The position numbers and the translations under genes were made by a program. Positions 1 through 7,135 of a stretch of DNA of 64,000 nucleotides are shown in pieces; the stretch's first letter is position 1; the number at the start of each line of letters is the position of its first letter. Source of the stretch: Hyphomicrobiales bacterium (GTDB lineage: Bacteria > Pseudomonadota > Alphaproteobacteria > Rhizobiales > Rhizobiaceae); assembly GCA_900473045.1 (NCBI GenBank), contig UCKS01000053.1:91929-155928 (forward strand), read 5' to 3'. The notes under the pieces were generated by a model. It had not been told where the DNA came from and made no database searches. It saw nothing but the letters and a program-made list of their open reading frames with translations.

Positions 1-835
1 CCGAACGAAGGCTCAAGGCATCCTGCGTCCGCGCGCCCTTCGCTGCCTCGATCAATCCGCTGCCGGCGAGACGCTCGCGCAAAGTCGTGCCGACCTTCTC
101 GATCCCCTTCGACTTGCGAAGGGCGAGCACATCAGCATTGAAGGCAGTCATCTGGCAGTCGAGCGCTTCTATCGTTAGCGACGCGATGGCATCAGCCCAC
201 TCCAGCAGCCGCTCCGCCCGTGCTAAGGCCACAGACCCGAGCCCTGTCGAGCAGGCGGTACCGTTGACAAGGCTCAGGCCTTCCTTTGCCCGCAGCACCA
301 GCGGCGCGACGCCAAGCGACTTCAGCGCTTCGGCACCAGTCACAGGCTTGCCCTTCAGCCGTGCCTTGCCTTCGCCGATCAGCACCAGCGCGATATGAGC
401 ATTGTGGCTGAGATACCCGGCTGATCCCTTGGACGGCACATCGGGAATGCAGTCTTCGTGCAGAAAGGTCTGCAGCAATTCCACGATTTCTGGGCACACG
501 CCGGAATGACCGTGGGAAAAATTGGCGATCTGCGCGGCGATGATGGCGCGGACCTCCCGCGCCTCCAGCAGCGGGCCAAGACCGCAGGCATGGCTCAGAA
601 TGATGTTGCGCGACAACCGGCTCTGCGACGGCCGATCGACCACCGTATCGGCAAGCGCGCCGACACCGGTGTTGACGCCATAGGCCCGCACGCCACTTTC
701 GACGATGGCCGAAACGATCCGGCTGGCTGTTTCGACGCGCTGTTTGGCAGCGTCGGAGAGCGAAAGCGTTGCCCCATCGGCAACCGCTGCCACGGCGCGC
801 CACTCGAGCGCCGTCCCAAGCATGATATCCTGCAC
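1..835 (-). CDS. Histidine/aromatic amino-acid ammonia-lyase family protein lacking the MIO tripeptide (C-terminus outside window)
   Basis: This frame stays open from the start to the window edge, giving about 275 residues of a family that usually has about 500. GTG at 835 lies 2 nt after the stop of the upstream ATPase gene; ATG at 823 is the alternative start. The N-terminal half matches the HAL/PAL fold: a YGVNTGVG segment with the conserved Tyr, then LSHACGLG, and further on NGTACSTG. In canonical members the motif GSVGASGDLAPLAH carries the Ala-Ser-Gly that cyclises to the MIO electrophile. Here, numbering from ATG 823, the segment at about 132-143 reads KGSAGYLSHNAH, which is shorter by three residues and has no ASG. 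Normal ammonia-lyase chemistry is therefore doubtful. It is the last visible gene of an amino-acid importer operon under a HutC-like regulator, so a role with histidine or a related amino acid is inferred. Confidence 0.8.
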   Translation of the reverse strand, partial: MQDIMLGTALEWRAVAAVADGATLSLSDAAKQRVETASRIVSAIVESGVRAYGVNTGVGALADTVVDRPSQSRLSRNIILSHACGLGPLLEAREVRAIIAAQIANFSHGHSGVCPEIVELLQTFLHEDCIPDVPSKGSAGYLSHNAHIALVLIGEGKARLKGKPVTGAEALKSLGVAPLVLRAKEGLSLVNGTACSTGLGSVALARAERLLEWADAIASLTIEALDCQMTAFNADVLALRKSKGIEKVGTTLRERLAGSGLIEAAKGARTQDALSLRS

Positions 836-837
836 GC

Positions 838-1644
838 TCAGCCTCCGAAATTGCCGATGAACTGGCGGAAGCTGGGCGAACCGCCGGAGCCGAATAGCTC
901 TTCCGGCGCGCCGTCGCTGTCGATTTCGCCGGATTTCATGAAGATCACCCGGTTGGAGACGTTGCGGGCAAAGCTCATTTCATGGGTGACGACCAGCATG
1001 GTCATGCCCTCTTCAGCCAGCGAGCGCATGACGCGCAGCACTTCGCCGACCAGTTCCGGATCGAGCGCCGAGGTGGGCTCATCGAACAACATCACCTTCG
1101 GCTTCATCGCCAGCGAGCGGGCAATCGCCGCGCGCTGCTGCTGGCCGCCGGAGAGATGCGCCGGGTAGGCGTGGCGCTTTTCGGCAATACCGACTTTTTC
1201 GAGCAACGCTTCGGCTTCGGCGATGCATTCGGCGCGCGGGCGCTTGAGCACATGCACCGGCCCCTCGATGACGTTTTCGAGGATCGTCATATGAGACCAG
1301 AGATTGAAGGACTGGAACACCATGCCAAGTTCTGAGCGGATCCGGTCCACCTGACGGCGGTTGGCCGGGACGTTCTTGCCGCCGCGCTGCTGCATCTGGA
1401 TCAGCTCGCCATCGACGGAAATCTCGCCGTGATCGGCAATTTCCAGAAGATTGATACAGCGCAGGAAGGTCGACTTGCCGGAGCCGCTGGCGCCGAGCAG
1501 CGAGATGACATCGCCGTCGCGAGCCTCAAGCGAGATGCCGCGCAGCACTTCATGCGTGCCGAAACTCTTGCGGATGTTGCGGACGGAAAGCCGGGTCGTG
1601 CCTGCCATGGTCGTTCCAGTCTGGTTGAGGGTCGCGGCGTTCAT
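838..1644 (-). CDS. Polar amino-acid ABC transporter ATP-binding protein (HisP/GlnQ type)
   Basis: A 268-residue cytoplasmic ATPase that powers import of a polar or basic amino acid. Walker A (GASGSGKST, about residues 51-59), the Q-loop in VFQSFNLW, the signature LSGGQQQR and Walker B with [10 protein letters not shown] are all intact. The inserted arginine-rich stretch between Walker A and the Q-loop is typical of HisP/ArtP proteins. Its ATG overlaps the stop of the upstream permease by 4 nt (ATGA at 1641-1644), so translation is probably coupled. The substrate cannot be fixed from sequence; the lyase homologue downstream and the HutC-like regulator suggest histidine or a related compound. 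Confidence 0.93.
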   Translation of the reverse strand: MNAATLNQTGTTMAGTTRLSVRNIRKSFGTHEVLRGISLEARDGDVISLLGASGSGKSTFLRCINLLEIADHGEISVDGELIQMQQRGGKNVPANRRQVDRIRSELGMVFQSFNLWSHMTILENVIEGPVHVLKRPRAECIAEAEALLEKVGIAEKRHAYPAHLSGGQQQRAAIARSLAMKPKVMLFDEPTSALDPELVGEVLRVMRSLAEEGMTMLVVTHEMSFARNVSNRVIFMKSGEIDSDGAPEELFGSGGSPSFRQFIGNFGG

Positions 1645-2351
1645 CGTTGCGGCACCGGGAAAAGGGGAGCAGCGCGGCGATGCGGGGTCAGCTTATATTC
1701 AAGCAGCGCCATGGCCTGCAGGATGATGAAATTGAGAATGAGATAGATCGCGGCGGCACAGAGGAAGACTTCCATCGTGCGGTAGGTCTGCGAGATCAGC
1801 CGCTGGGCGACGCCGGTCACTTCCCAGACGGTCACGAGGCTGGCGAGCGCGGTGGATTTCACCATCATCACCACTTCGGTCGAATAGGCCGGAAGCGCGT
1901 GGCGAAAAGCGATCGGTGCCAGAATGCGGCGTGTCAGAAGAAAGCCGGACATGCCGATGGAGCGTGCCGCCTCGATTTCCTTGGACGGAATGGCCCGAAG
2001 GCCGAAGCGGAAGATTTCCGCCGAATAACCGGCGGTGCAGAGTGCCAGCGACAGCACGGCGCAGACGAAGGGCTCGCGCAGCGCAGGCCACAGGAAGCTG
2101 TAGCGGATAAACCCGAACTGACCGAGGCCGTAGAAGATCAGGAACATCTGGATCAAAAGCGGCGAGCCGCGAAAGATGAAGATGTAGCCCTTGGCAAAGT
2201 TCCGGGCGGCGGGGTTGCCGCTGACGCGCATCCAGACGATCAGAAGCGCCAGCATGCCGCCGAAGAAGACGGAAAGGGAAAACAGCGCCAGCGTCATCGG
2301 CAGAGCGGCCAGCAGCGTTTTCATGGTCTCGAACATGAAGGCGATGTCCAT
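1641..2351 (-). CDS. Polar amino-acid ABC transporter permease (HisM type)
   Basis: A 236-residue inner-membrane permease with about five hydrophobic segments and the HisM/HisQ family EAA loop ([19 protein letters not shown]), which contacts the ATPase. An AAGGAGA ribosome-binding site lies about 7 nt before the ATG. It sits 15 nt after the other permease and overlaps the ATPase start. Length and motif fit the HAAT (His/Glu/Arg/opine) family. It should form a heterodimer with the product of 2367-3089. Confidence 0.92.
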   Translation of the reverse strand: MDIAFMFETMKTLLAALPMTLALFSLSVFFGGMLALLIVWMRVSGNPAARNFAKGYIFIFRGSPLLIQMFLIFYGLGQFGFIRYSFLWPALREPFVCAVLSLALCTAGYSAEIFRFGLRAIPSKEIEAARSIGMSGFLLTRRILAPIAFRHALPAYSTEVVMMVKSTALASLVTVWEVTGVAQRLISQTYRTMEVFLCAAAIYLILNFIILQAMALLEYKLTPHRRAAPLFPVPQR

Positions 2352-2366
2352 CGCGCGTCTCCTTGA

Positions 2367-3089
2367 TCAGGCCTGGCCGAGACTGGTCGGCATGCTGCGA
2401 TTGGCGCGCTTTTCAGCACTGTTGAAAATCCGGTCGGAGAAGCTGGTCATGATCAGATAGAGGCAGCCGCCAACAATGAAGAACAGGAAATGCTGACGCG
2501 TCGATCCGGCAGCGACCTGGCTGGTGCGCATCAGATCGGCAAGCCCGGTCACCGAAACAAGTGCGGAGTCCTTGAGGCTGAGCTGCCAGACATTGCCGAT
2601 CCCCGGAATGGCGAACCGGAATACCTGTGGCCCGATGATGCGGCGGAAACGCAAGCCGCGGTTCATGCCGATCGCCTGCGCCGCCTCCAGTTCCCCCTTG
2701 GGAATGGCGAGATAGGCGCCGCGAAATACCTCGGCCTGATAGGCGCCGGAGATGATGCCGACGGCAAGCGCACCGGCTGCAAAGGACGGGAGGCCAAGAA
2801 AACCCTCATAGCCCATCGCCGTGCCGATGGCGGTTACGGCGCTCGATCCACCGAAATAGACGAGATAGATGATCAACAGCTCGGGAACGCCGCGGAAGAC
2901 CGTGGTGTAGATACCGCCGATCGTTCTCATGATCCGGCTGCCCGAGAGCTTCGCCCAGGCGACGAGCGTACCCAGGATAGCCCCAATCAACAGCGCCACG
3001 GCGGTAACGCAAAGCGTCATCAGCGCTGCCACAAGCAGCAGCCCGCCCCAGCCGGTGGGGCCAAATCCGATCATTTGAAGTAAAGCCAT
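2367..3089 (-). CDS. Polar amino-acid ABC transporter permease (HisQ type)
   Basis: A 240-residue permease with several membrane segments and the EAA motif ELEAAQAIGMNRGLRFRRI. It is the partner of the HisM-type permease that follows it in the operon. The start ATG at 3089 has only a weak upstream Shine-Dalgarno. A 143-nt gap containing a strong hairpin separates it from the binding-protein gene upstream, so its expression is probably lower than that of the binding protein. Confidence 0.92.
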   Translation of the reverse strand: MALLQMIGFGPTGWGGLLLVAALMTLCVTAVALLIGAILGTLVAWAKLSGSRIMRTIGGIYTTVFRGVPELLIIYLVYFGGSSAVTAIGTAMGYEGFLGLPSFAAGALAVGIISGAYQAEVFRGAYLAIPKGELEAAQAIGMNRGLRFRRIIGPQVFRFAIPGIGNVWQLSLKDSALVSVTGLADLMRTSQVAAGSTRQHFLFFIVGGCLYLIMTSFSDRIFNSAEKRANRSMPTSLGQA

Positions 3090-3190
3090 GCCGCAGGCGT
3101 CCCGTCGTTCCCGGCAAAGCCGGATTCCCGATCTTCAAGTGGATATGGAAGGCCGCATCTCTTCAGGGAGCAACCTGCCGCAGCAAGTGT

Positions 3191-3222
3191 GCCCGCCGCC
3201 CGCAAAATAGCAAGCGGCGGGC
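3191..3222 (-). terminator. Hairpin after the substrate-binding-protein gene
   Basis: GCCCGCCGC (3191-3199) pairs perfectly with GCGGCGGGC (3214-3222) around a 14-nt loop. It lies just after the stop codon of the binding-protein gene and before the permease. No long U-tract follows on the minus strand, so it more likely stabilises the upstream message or acts as a partial terminator than a full one. Confidence 0.6.
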
Positions 3223-3232
3223 AAACTTGGGA

Positions 3233-4078
3233 TCAGGGGGTAACGTCGGTCTTGAACCACTTCATCGACAGAGTCTTGATCGTACCGTCGGCAAGTGCGG
3301 ATTCGATCGCCTTGTTGAACATGTCGCGCAAGTCGGTGTCAGCCTGACGGATGCCGAGGCCTTCGCCGCTGCCGAAGATCGTGCCGCCGATTTCCGGCCC
3401 CGTGAAACCAAGCGTTCCATTGGACTTTTCAAAGGCGGAGATCAGGTAGACGGCATCGTCGAAAACGAGGTCGATACGGCCGCTCTCGAGATCGAGATCG
3501 CGCTCGGCGCCGGTCTTGTACTCGCGAACGGTGGCGACATCGCCGAAATTGTCATAGATGAACTTGGAATAGACGGTGGCTGCCTGGATGCCGATGGTCT
3601 TGCCGGCAAAGGCCGCCTTCATCGCTTCGACTTCCTTGACGCCCGTCGCACCCGGATCGAGCTTGACGACCGTGCCGGTGCCGGCAGCGTTGGCCAGAGG
3701 GCTATCCTTCAGCGTCGCAAACGCGGCGTGCGTATGGGCATAAGGGATTGTGAAGTCGATGATCTTCTTACGCTCTTCGGTGATCGACAGCGCATCCATG
3801 ATGACATCGAATTTGCCGGCGTTAAGTGCCGGGATCATGCCGTCCCAGTCGGAAGCGACCAGCGTGCACTCGACCTTCATGTGGTCGCAGAGATACTTGG
3901 CCAGCTCCGGCTCAAAACCACCGAGCGTACCGTCCGGATTGGTGAGATTCCACGGCGCGTAAGCGCCTTCAAGCGTAATGGTAACGGTCTTCCAATCCTT
4001 GGCCTGAGCCATCGGAGCGGCAAGCGTGGCGAATGCGACGGCGCCAGCCATCAGAAATTTTGACAGGTTCATGTTCAC
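3233..4078 (-). CDS. Amino-acid ABC transporter periplasmic binding protein (HisJ/LAO type)
   Basis: A 281-residue periplasmic protein and the first gene of the importer operon. Residues 1 to about 26 form a signal peptide (hydrophobic core, then PMAQA-K). The body follows the SBP_bac_3 pattern: EGAYAPWNLTNPDG near the mature N-terminus, GFEPELAKYLC, DWDGMIPALNAGKFDVIMDALSIT, and IGIQAATVY in the second lobe. An AGAGGA ribosome-binding site precedes the ATG. The regulator is divergent and the operators lie between the two genes. Lys/Arg/Orn/His is the usual substrate range of the family; the actual ligand is not determined. Confidence 0.93.
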   Translation of the reverse strand: MNMNLSKFLMAGAVAFATLAAPMAQAKDWKTVTITLEGAYAPWNLTNPDGTLGGFEPELAKYLCDHMKVECTLVASDWDGMIPALNAGKFDVIMDALSITEERKKIIDFTIPYAHTHAAFATLKDSPLANAAGTGTVVKLDPGATGVKEVEAMKAAFAGKTIGIQAATVYSKFIYDNFGDVATVREYKTGAERDLDLESGRIDLVFDDAVYLISAFEKSNGTLGFTGPEIGGTIFGSGEGLGIRQADTDLRDMFNKAIESALADGTIKTLSMKWFKTDVTP

Positions 4079-4173
4079 GTTCCTCTGAGGTTTATCTTCA
4101 ACAACGTCCGCCGATCTACGCCGGCTTCACAAATAGCTTGATGAATAACGGGGTGAAAAAGGCCCCTGAACAT

Positions 4174-4217
4174 CCATGTTGTATATGGTACCATATGCTA
4201 ATTTTTATGGTATGCAA
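4174..4217 (-). promoter_or_regulatory. Candidate promoter and HutC-type operator for the importer operon
   Basis: A perfect 14-bp palindrome, ATATGGTACCATAT, lies at 4183-4196, inside a larger TTGTATATGG motif. On the minus strand TTGCAT (4217-4212), a 16-nt spacer and TATGGT (4195-4190) make a plausible sigma-70 promoter whose -10 overlaps the palindrome. This arrangement suits repression by the divergent GntR/HutC-family protein. A further related half site lies at about 4205-4216. Confidence 0.6.
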
Positions 4218-4268
4218 GTAGGCGGCCGCATTTGAATGCAAAATTAATTCCGCCCAAGGAATGAGCAT

Positions 4269-5036
4269 ATGAAACGAAGCAACGACCAGAACGCTCCGTT
4301 AAAATGGGACACCAGCGATAGCGACGGGTCGCCGCTTTATGCAGGCGTCAAGCAGATGATCCTCGACCGCATCCAGAGCGGTGAATGGCCCCCCAAACAT
4401 CGCGTCCCCTCAGAGAATGAACTGGTCGCGGAACTGGGCGTCAGCAAGATGACGGCGAACCGGGCACTCAGGGAGCTGGCAAGCGAAGGCGAACTGGTGC
4501 GCATCCAGGGCGTCGGCTCTTTCGTTGCCGAGCGCAAAGGTTATTCCGAGCTGTTCGAGGTGCGCAACATCGCCGATGAGATCGATGAGCGAGGCCATAC
4601 GCATCAAGCATCTGTCGTGGTCCTGGCGCAGGAAACAGCGGCACCGGACGTTGCCGATGCGCTCGGATTATCGATCGGCGCACCGGTCTTTCATTCCCTG
4701 ATCGTGCATAGTGAAAACGGCGTTCCCATCCAGATTGAAGACCGCTTCGTCAACCCGGAAGCCGCACCAGGCTACCTGGAACAGGATTTCACGGTGCAGA
4801 CGCCGAATGCTTACTTGACAGCGGAAGCGCCTTTGAGCGGATCCGAGCATATCGTCGAAGCCGCCATGCCGCAGCCATGGGAATGTAAGCTGCTGGTGAT
4901 CCTTCGTACCGAGCCATGTCTGCTCATTCGCCGCCGGACATGGTCATCGAAACGCGCCGTGTCTTTTGCCCGGCTAGTCTATCCCGGCAACCGGTATCGG
5001 CTGGAATCACGCAGCGGGAAGATGACGGACGAGTGA
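4269..5036 (+). CDS. GntR/HutC-family transcriptional regulator
   Basis: A 255-residue regulator. A GntR winged helix-turn-helix occupies about residues 22-90 (SENELVAELGVSKMTANRAL is the recognition region), and a UTRA ligand-binding domain about 105-245, with the C-terminal LIRRRTWSS and FARLVYPGNRYRLESR typical of HutC. HutC repressors sense urocanate or histidine-pathway intermediates. Here the divergent amino-acid importer and lyase homologue make the same kind of role likely, although the ligand is unknown. AAGGA upstream supports the ATG. Confidence 0.9.
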   Translation: MKRSNDQNAPLKWDTSDSDGSPLYAGVKQMILDRIQSGEWPPKHRVPSENELVAELGVSKMTANRALRELASEGELVRIQGVGSFVAERKGYSELFEVRNIADEIDERGHTHQASVVVLAQETAAPDVADALGLSIGAPVFHSLIVHSENGVPIQIEDRFVNPEAAPGYLEQDFTVQTPNAYLTAEAPLSGSEHIVEAAMPQPWECKLLVILRTEPCLLIRRRTWSSKRAVSFARLVYPGNRYRLESRSGKMTDE

Positions 5037-5056
5037 AGCGATCGCTAAAACACTCA

Positions 5057-5071
5057 CCATGTTGTATATGG
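5057..5071. promoter_or_regulatory. Second copy of the HutC-type motif
   Basis: CCATGTTGTATATGG here is identical over 15 nt to 4174-4188. It lies just after the regulator stop codon and before the convergent end of the TetR gene. It may be a second binding site for the regulator or the relic of a duplicated control region. Confidence 0.45.
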
Positions 5072-5091
5072 AACTTCGGTAACTGCTTGAT

Positions 5092-5688
5092 TCAGTTCTG
5101 CTCGACGGTTTCGGGCCAGAATTGCAGCGCCATATCGATGACGCGGTAAAGCGCCGGACGGTCGGCACCGGACGCAGCCTGGATGGCCGTTCCCTGCGAA
5201 ATCGTCATGATGTAGCGGGCAAGGTCGTAGGGCTCGTGCCCAGCGGGCAGGTCGCCCTCTTTTGCCGCACGCTCGAACCGTCTGCCCAGATCACGCTCGC
5301 CGCGTTGGCGGTTTTCAATCAGGCATTTCTGGATTTCGGCCGCCGCTTCGCTACACGCAAGTGCGCCGTTGATGCCCAGACAACCACTCGGGCCAGTTTC
5401 CGCGGTCTGTGAGTCGGCAAAGCCCCTCAAGATTCTCTCTGCGACGTCGCGCGCCTTCGGCTGCTTGAGCGCTTCATGGAAGAAATTCATCTTGGTGCGC
5501 TCGTAGCGCTCCAGTGCCTTGAGGAACAGGCCTTCCTTATTGCCAAAGACCCCGTAGAGGCTTGGCTTGGTGATGCCCATGCCCTCGGTCAGGTCTGTCA
5601 GAGACGTGCCCTCATAGCCCTTACGCCAGAACAGCTCCATCGCCGTTTCCAGGGCATCATCGACATCGAACTCTCTTGGCCGTCCCAT
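5092..5688 (-). CDS. TetR-family repressor of the adjacent RND efflux pump
   Basis: A 198-residue TetR protein. The DNA-binding domain spans about residues 5-55 (ALETAMELFWRKGYEGTSL, then GITKPSLYGVFGNKEGLF), followed by an all-helical ligand domain matching the TetR_C subgroup with CLGINGALACSEAA. It is transcribed away from the efflux genes. Three related operator motifs lie in the 190-nt divergent region, so it probably represses both itself and the pump and is released by a pump substrate. Confidence 0.92.
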   Translation of the reverse strand: MGRPREFDVDDALETAMELFWRKGYEGTSLTDLTEGMGITKPSLYGVFGNKEGLFLKALERYERTKMNFFHEALKQPKARDVAERILRGFADSQTAETGPSGCLGINGALACSEAAAEIQKCLIENRQRGERDLGRRFERAAKEGDLPAGHEPYDLARYIMTISQGTAIQAASGADRPALYRVIDMALQFWPETVEQN

Positions 5689-5715
5689 GGGGTTGGGCCC
5701 TCCTGAATTTTTTTA

Positions 5716-5782
5716 TACCGATCGGTACATAATTCGATTGACAGCGATCGGTTTCAGAACTTATTTCTATACCGAACGGTAT
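5716..5782 (+). promoter_or_regulatory. Efflux promoter with TetR operators
   Basis: Three copies of one motif are visible: the perfect palindrome TACCGATCGGTA (5716-5727), a half site CGATCGGT (5745-5752), and ATACCGAACGGTAT (5769-5782), palindromic except at the centre. TTGACA (5738-5743), a 17-nt spacer and TTATTT (5761-5766) form a good plus-strand promoter. The operators flank and overlap it, so repressor binding would exclude RNA polymerase. Confidence 0.75.
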
Positions 5783-5875
5783 TGAACGTCAATGCAACCC
5801 TCGCCCAAATCCTCCGCCTCCCACGAAGGACAACCGGCAGCCCTCCTCTCAGGGCAGAAATTCAGGACAACCGCC

Positions 5876-7096
5876 ATGTCATTCGGAACTTTCAAAACCA
5901 AACTCCTCACCACCGGCCTTGTGCTTGCCGTTGCGACCATTTCGCCGGCGATTTATTTCGACCTTCTGGGAAGCGCGGCTGGCAGCGGCAATGCTGCTGA
6001 CGCATCGACCGCAGCACCTGTTGCGATCCCTGTCTCCGTTGCGGTCGTCGAAGCAAAGTCCGTAACCCAATGGAGCGAATTCTCGGGCCGCCTGGAGGCT
6101 GTCGATCATGTCGAGCTGCGCTCGCGCGTCCAGGGCGCCATACAGTCGGTGCATTTCCAGGAAGGTGCAATCGTTGAGAAGGGCGACCTGCTCGTCACCA
6201 TCGATCCGGCGCCCTATCAGGCCGAGGTTGCCCGTGCACAAGCCAGCGTGACAGCCGCCGAAGCACGGGCTTCGCTGGCGCGCGTCGAGCTGAAGCGCGG
6301 CACGCAATTGCTGGCGTCCAATGCCGTGTCGCAAAGCGAAGTCGATCAGCGCAATAACGGTCTGGCCAGTGCGGAAGCGGACCTGGGCGCCGCCCGCGCC
6401 GTGCTGCAATCGGCAGCGCTCAATCTCGGCTACACCGAGATCCGCGCACCGATCACCGGCCGCGTTGGCAAGATCGAGATCACCGCCGGCAATCTGATCG
6501 CCGCCGGCCCCTCGTCACCGATCCTCACGCGCCTGGTATCCTTGAGCCCGATCTATGCCAGCTTCGAGGCCGATGAGCGAATCGTCTCCGGCATTCTCGC
6601 CGAACTGCCGGAGGGCGTGAATGCCCGCAACTTCATCGACCGTGTCCCGGTTCGCATGGATGTTGCCGGGTCGTCCGATGTGAGCGGCAAGCTTCAGCTG
6701 GTGGATAACAGCGTCGATCCCCAGAGCGGCACGATCCGTGTCCGCGCCGTGTTCGACAATGCCAATGGCGCCTTGATGCCAGGGCAGTTTGCCCGGTTGA
6801 GCCTGGGCCAGGCAAAGTCCGAGGACGCCGTGCTGGTGCACGAACGCGCCATCGGCACCGACCAGAACAAGAAATACGTCATGGTCGTCAAGCCGGACAA
6901 CACCACCGAATACCGTGAGATCACCGTCGGCATGAAATCCGATGGCCTGCGGGTGGTGACAGCCGGATTGAAGGCTGAGGAACGTATTGTCGTCAACGGC
7001 CTGCAACGCATCCGCCCCGGCGCGCTCGTGGCACCAGAAATGGTTTCCATGAAGCCGGCTGCCGATCCCCAGCAGCAAGCCTCGATAAGCAACTAA
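5876..7096 (+). CDS. RND efflux periplasmic adaptor subunit (MexE/AcrA-like membrane fusion protein)
   Basis: A 406-residue periplasmic adaptor linking the inner-membrane RND pump to an outer-membrane channel. An N-terminal membrane anchor (about residues 10-32) is followed by the barrel-sandwich segment (VDHVELRSRVQGAIQSVHF, then VTIDPAPYQAEV), an alpha-hairpin with AQASVTAAEARASLARVEL, and the lipoyl return strand IRAPITGRVGKIEI. There is no lipobox cysteine, so it is anchored by its N-terminal helix. I chose ATG 5876 because AGGA sits 8 nt upstream. The in-frame ATG at 5792 lies only about 25 nt after the -10 box and lacks a good ribosome-binding site. The RND gene follows after 39 nt. Confidence 0.92.
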   Translation: MSFGTFKTKLLTTGLVLAVATISPAIYFDLLGSAAGSGNAADASTAAPVAIPVSVAVVEAKSVTQWSEFSGRLEAVDHVELRSRVQGAIQSVHFQEGAIVEKGDLLVTIDPAPYQAEVARAQASVTAAEARASLARVELKRGTQLLASNAVSQSEVDQRNNGLASAEADLGAARAVLQSAALNLGYTEIRAPITGRVGKIEITAGNLIAAGPSSPILTRLVSLSPIYASFEADERIVSGILAELPEGVNARNFIDRVPVRMDVAGSSDVSGKLQLVDNSVDPQSGTIRVRAVFDNANGALMPGQFARLSLGQAKSEDAVLVHERAIGTDQNKKYVMVVKPDNTTEYREITVGMKSDGLRVVTAGLKAEERIVVNGLQRIRPGALVAPEMVSMKPAADPQQQASISN

Positions 7097-7135
7097 GCCT
7101 TTCTCCGGCATCTCAGCACAAGGGCGGATCACGCC

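Noticed and set aside
3191..3222. Full transcription terminator inside the amino-acid importer operon
   Set aside because: The stem is strong but lacks a U-tract, and the downstream permeases need the upstream promoter.
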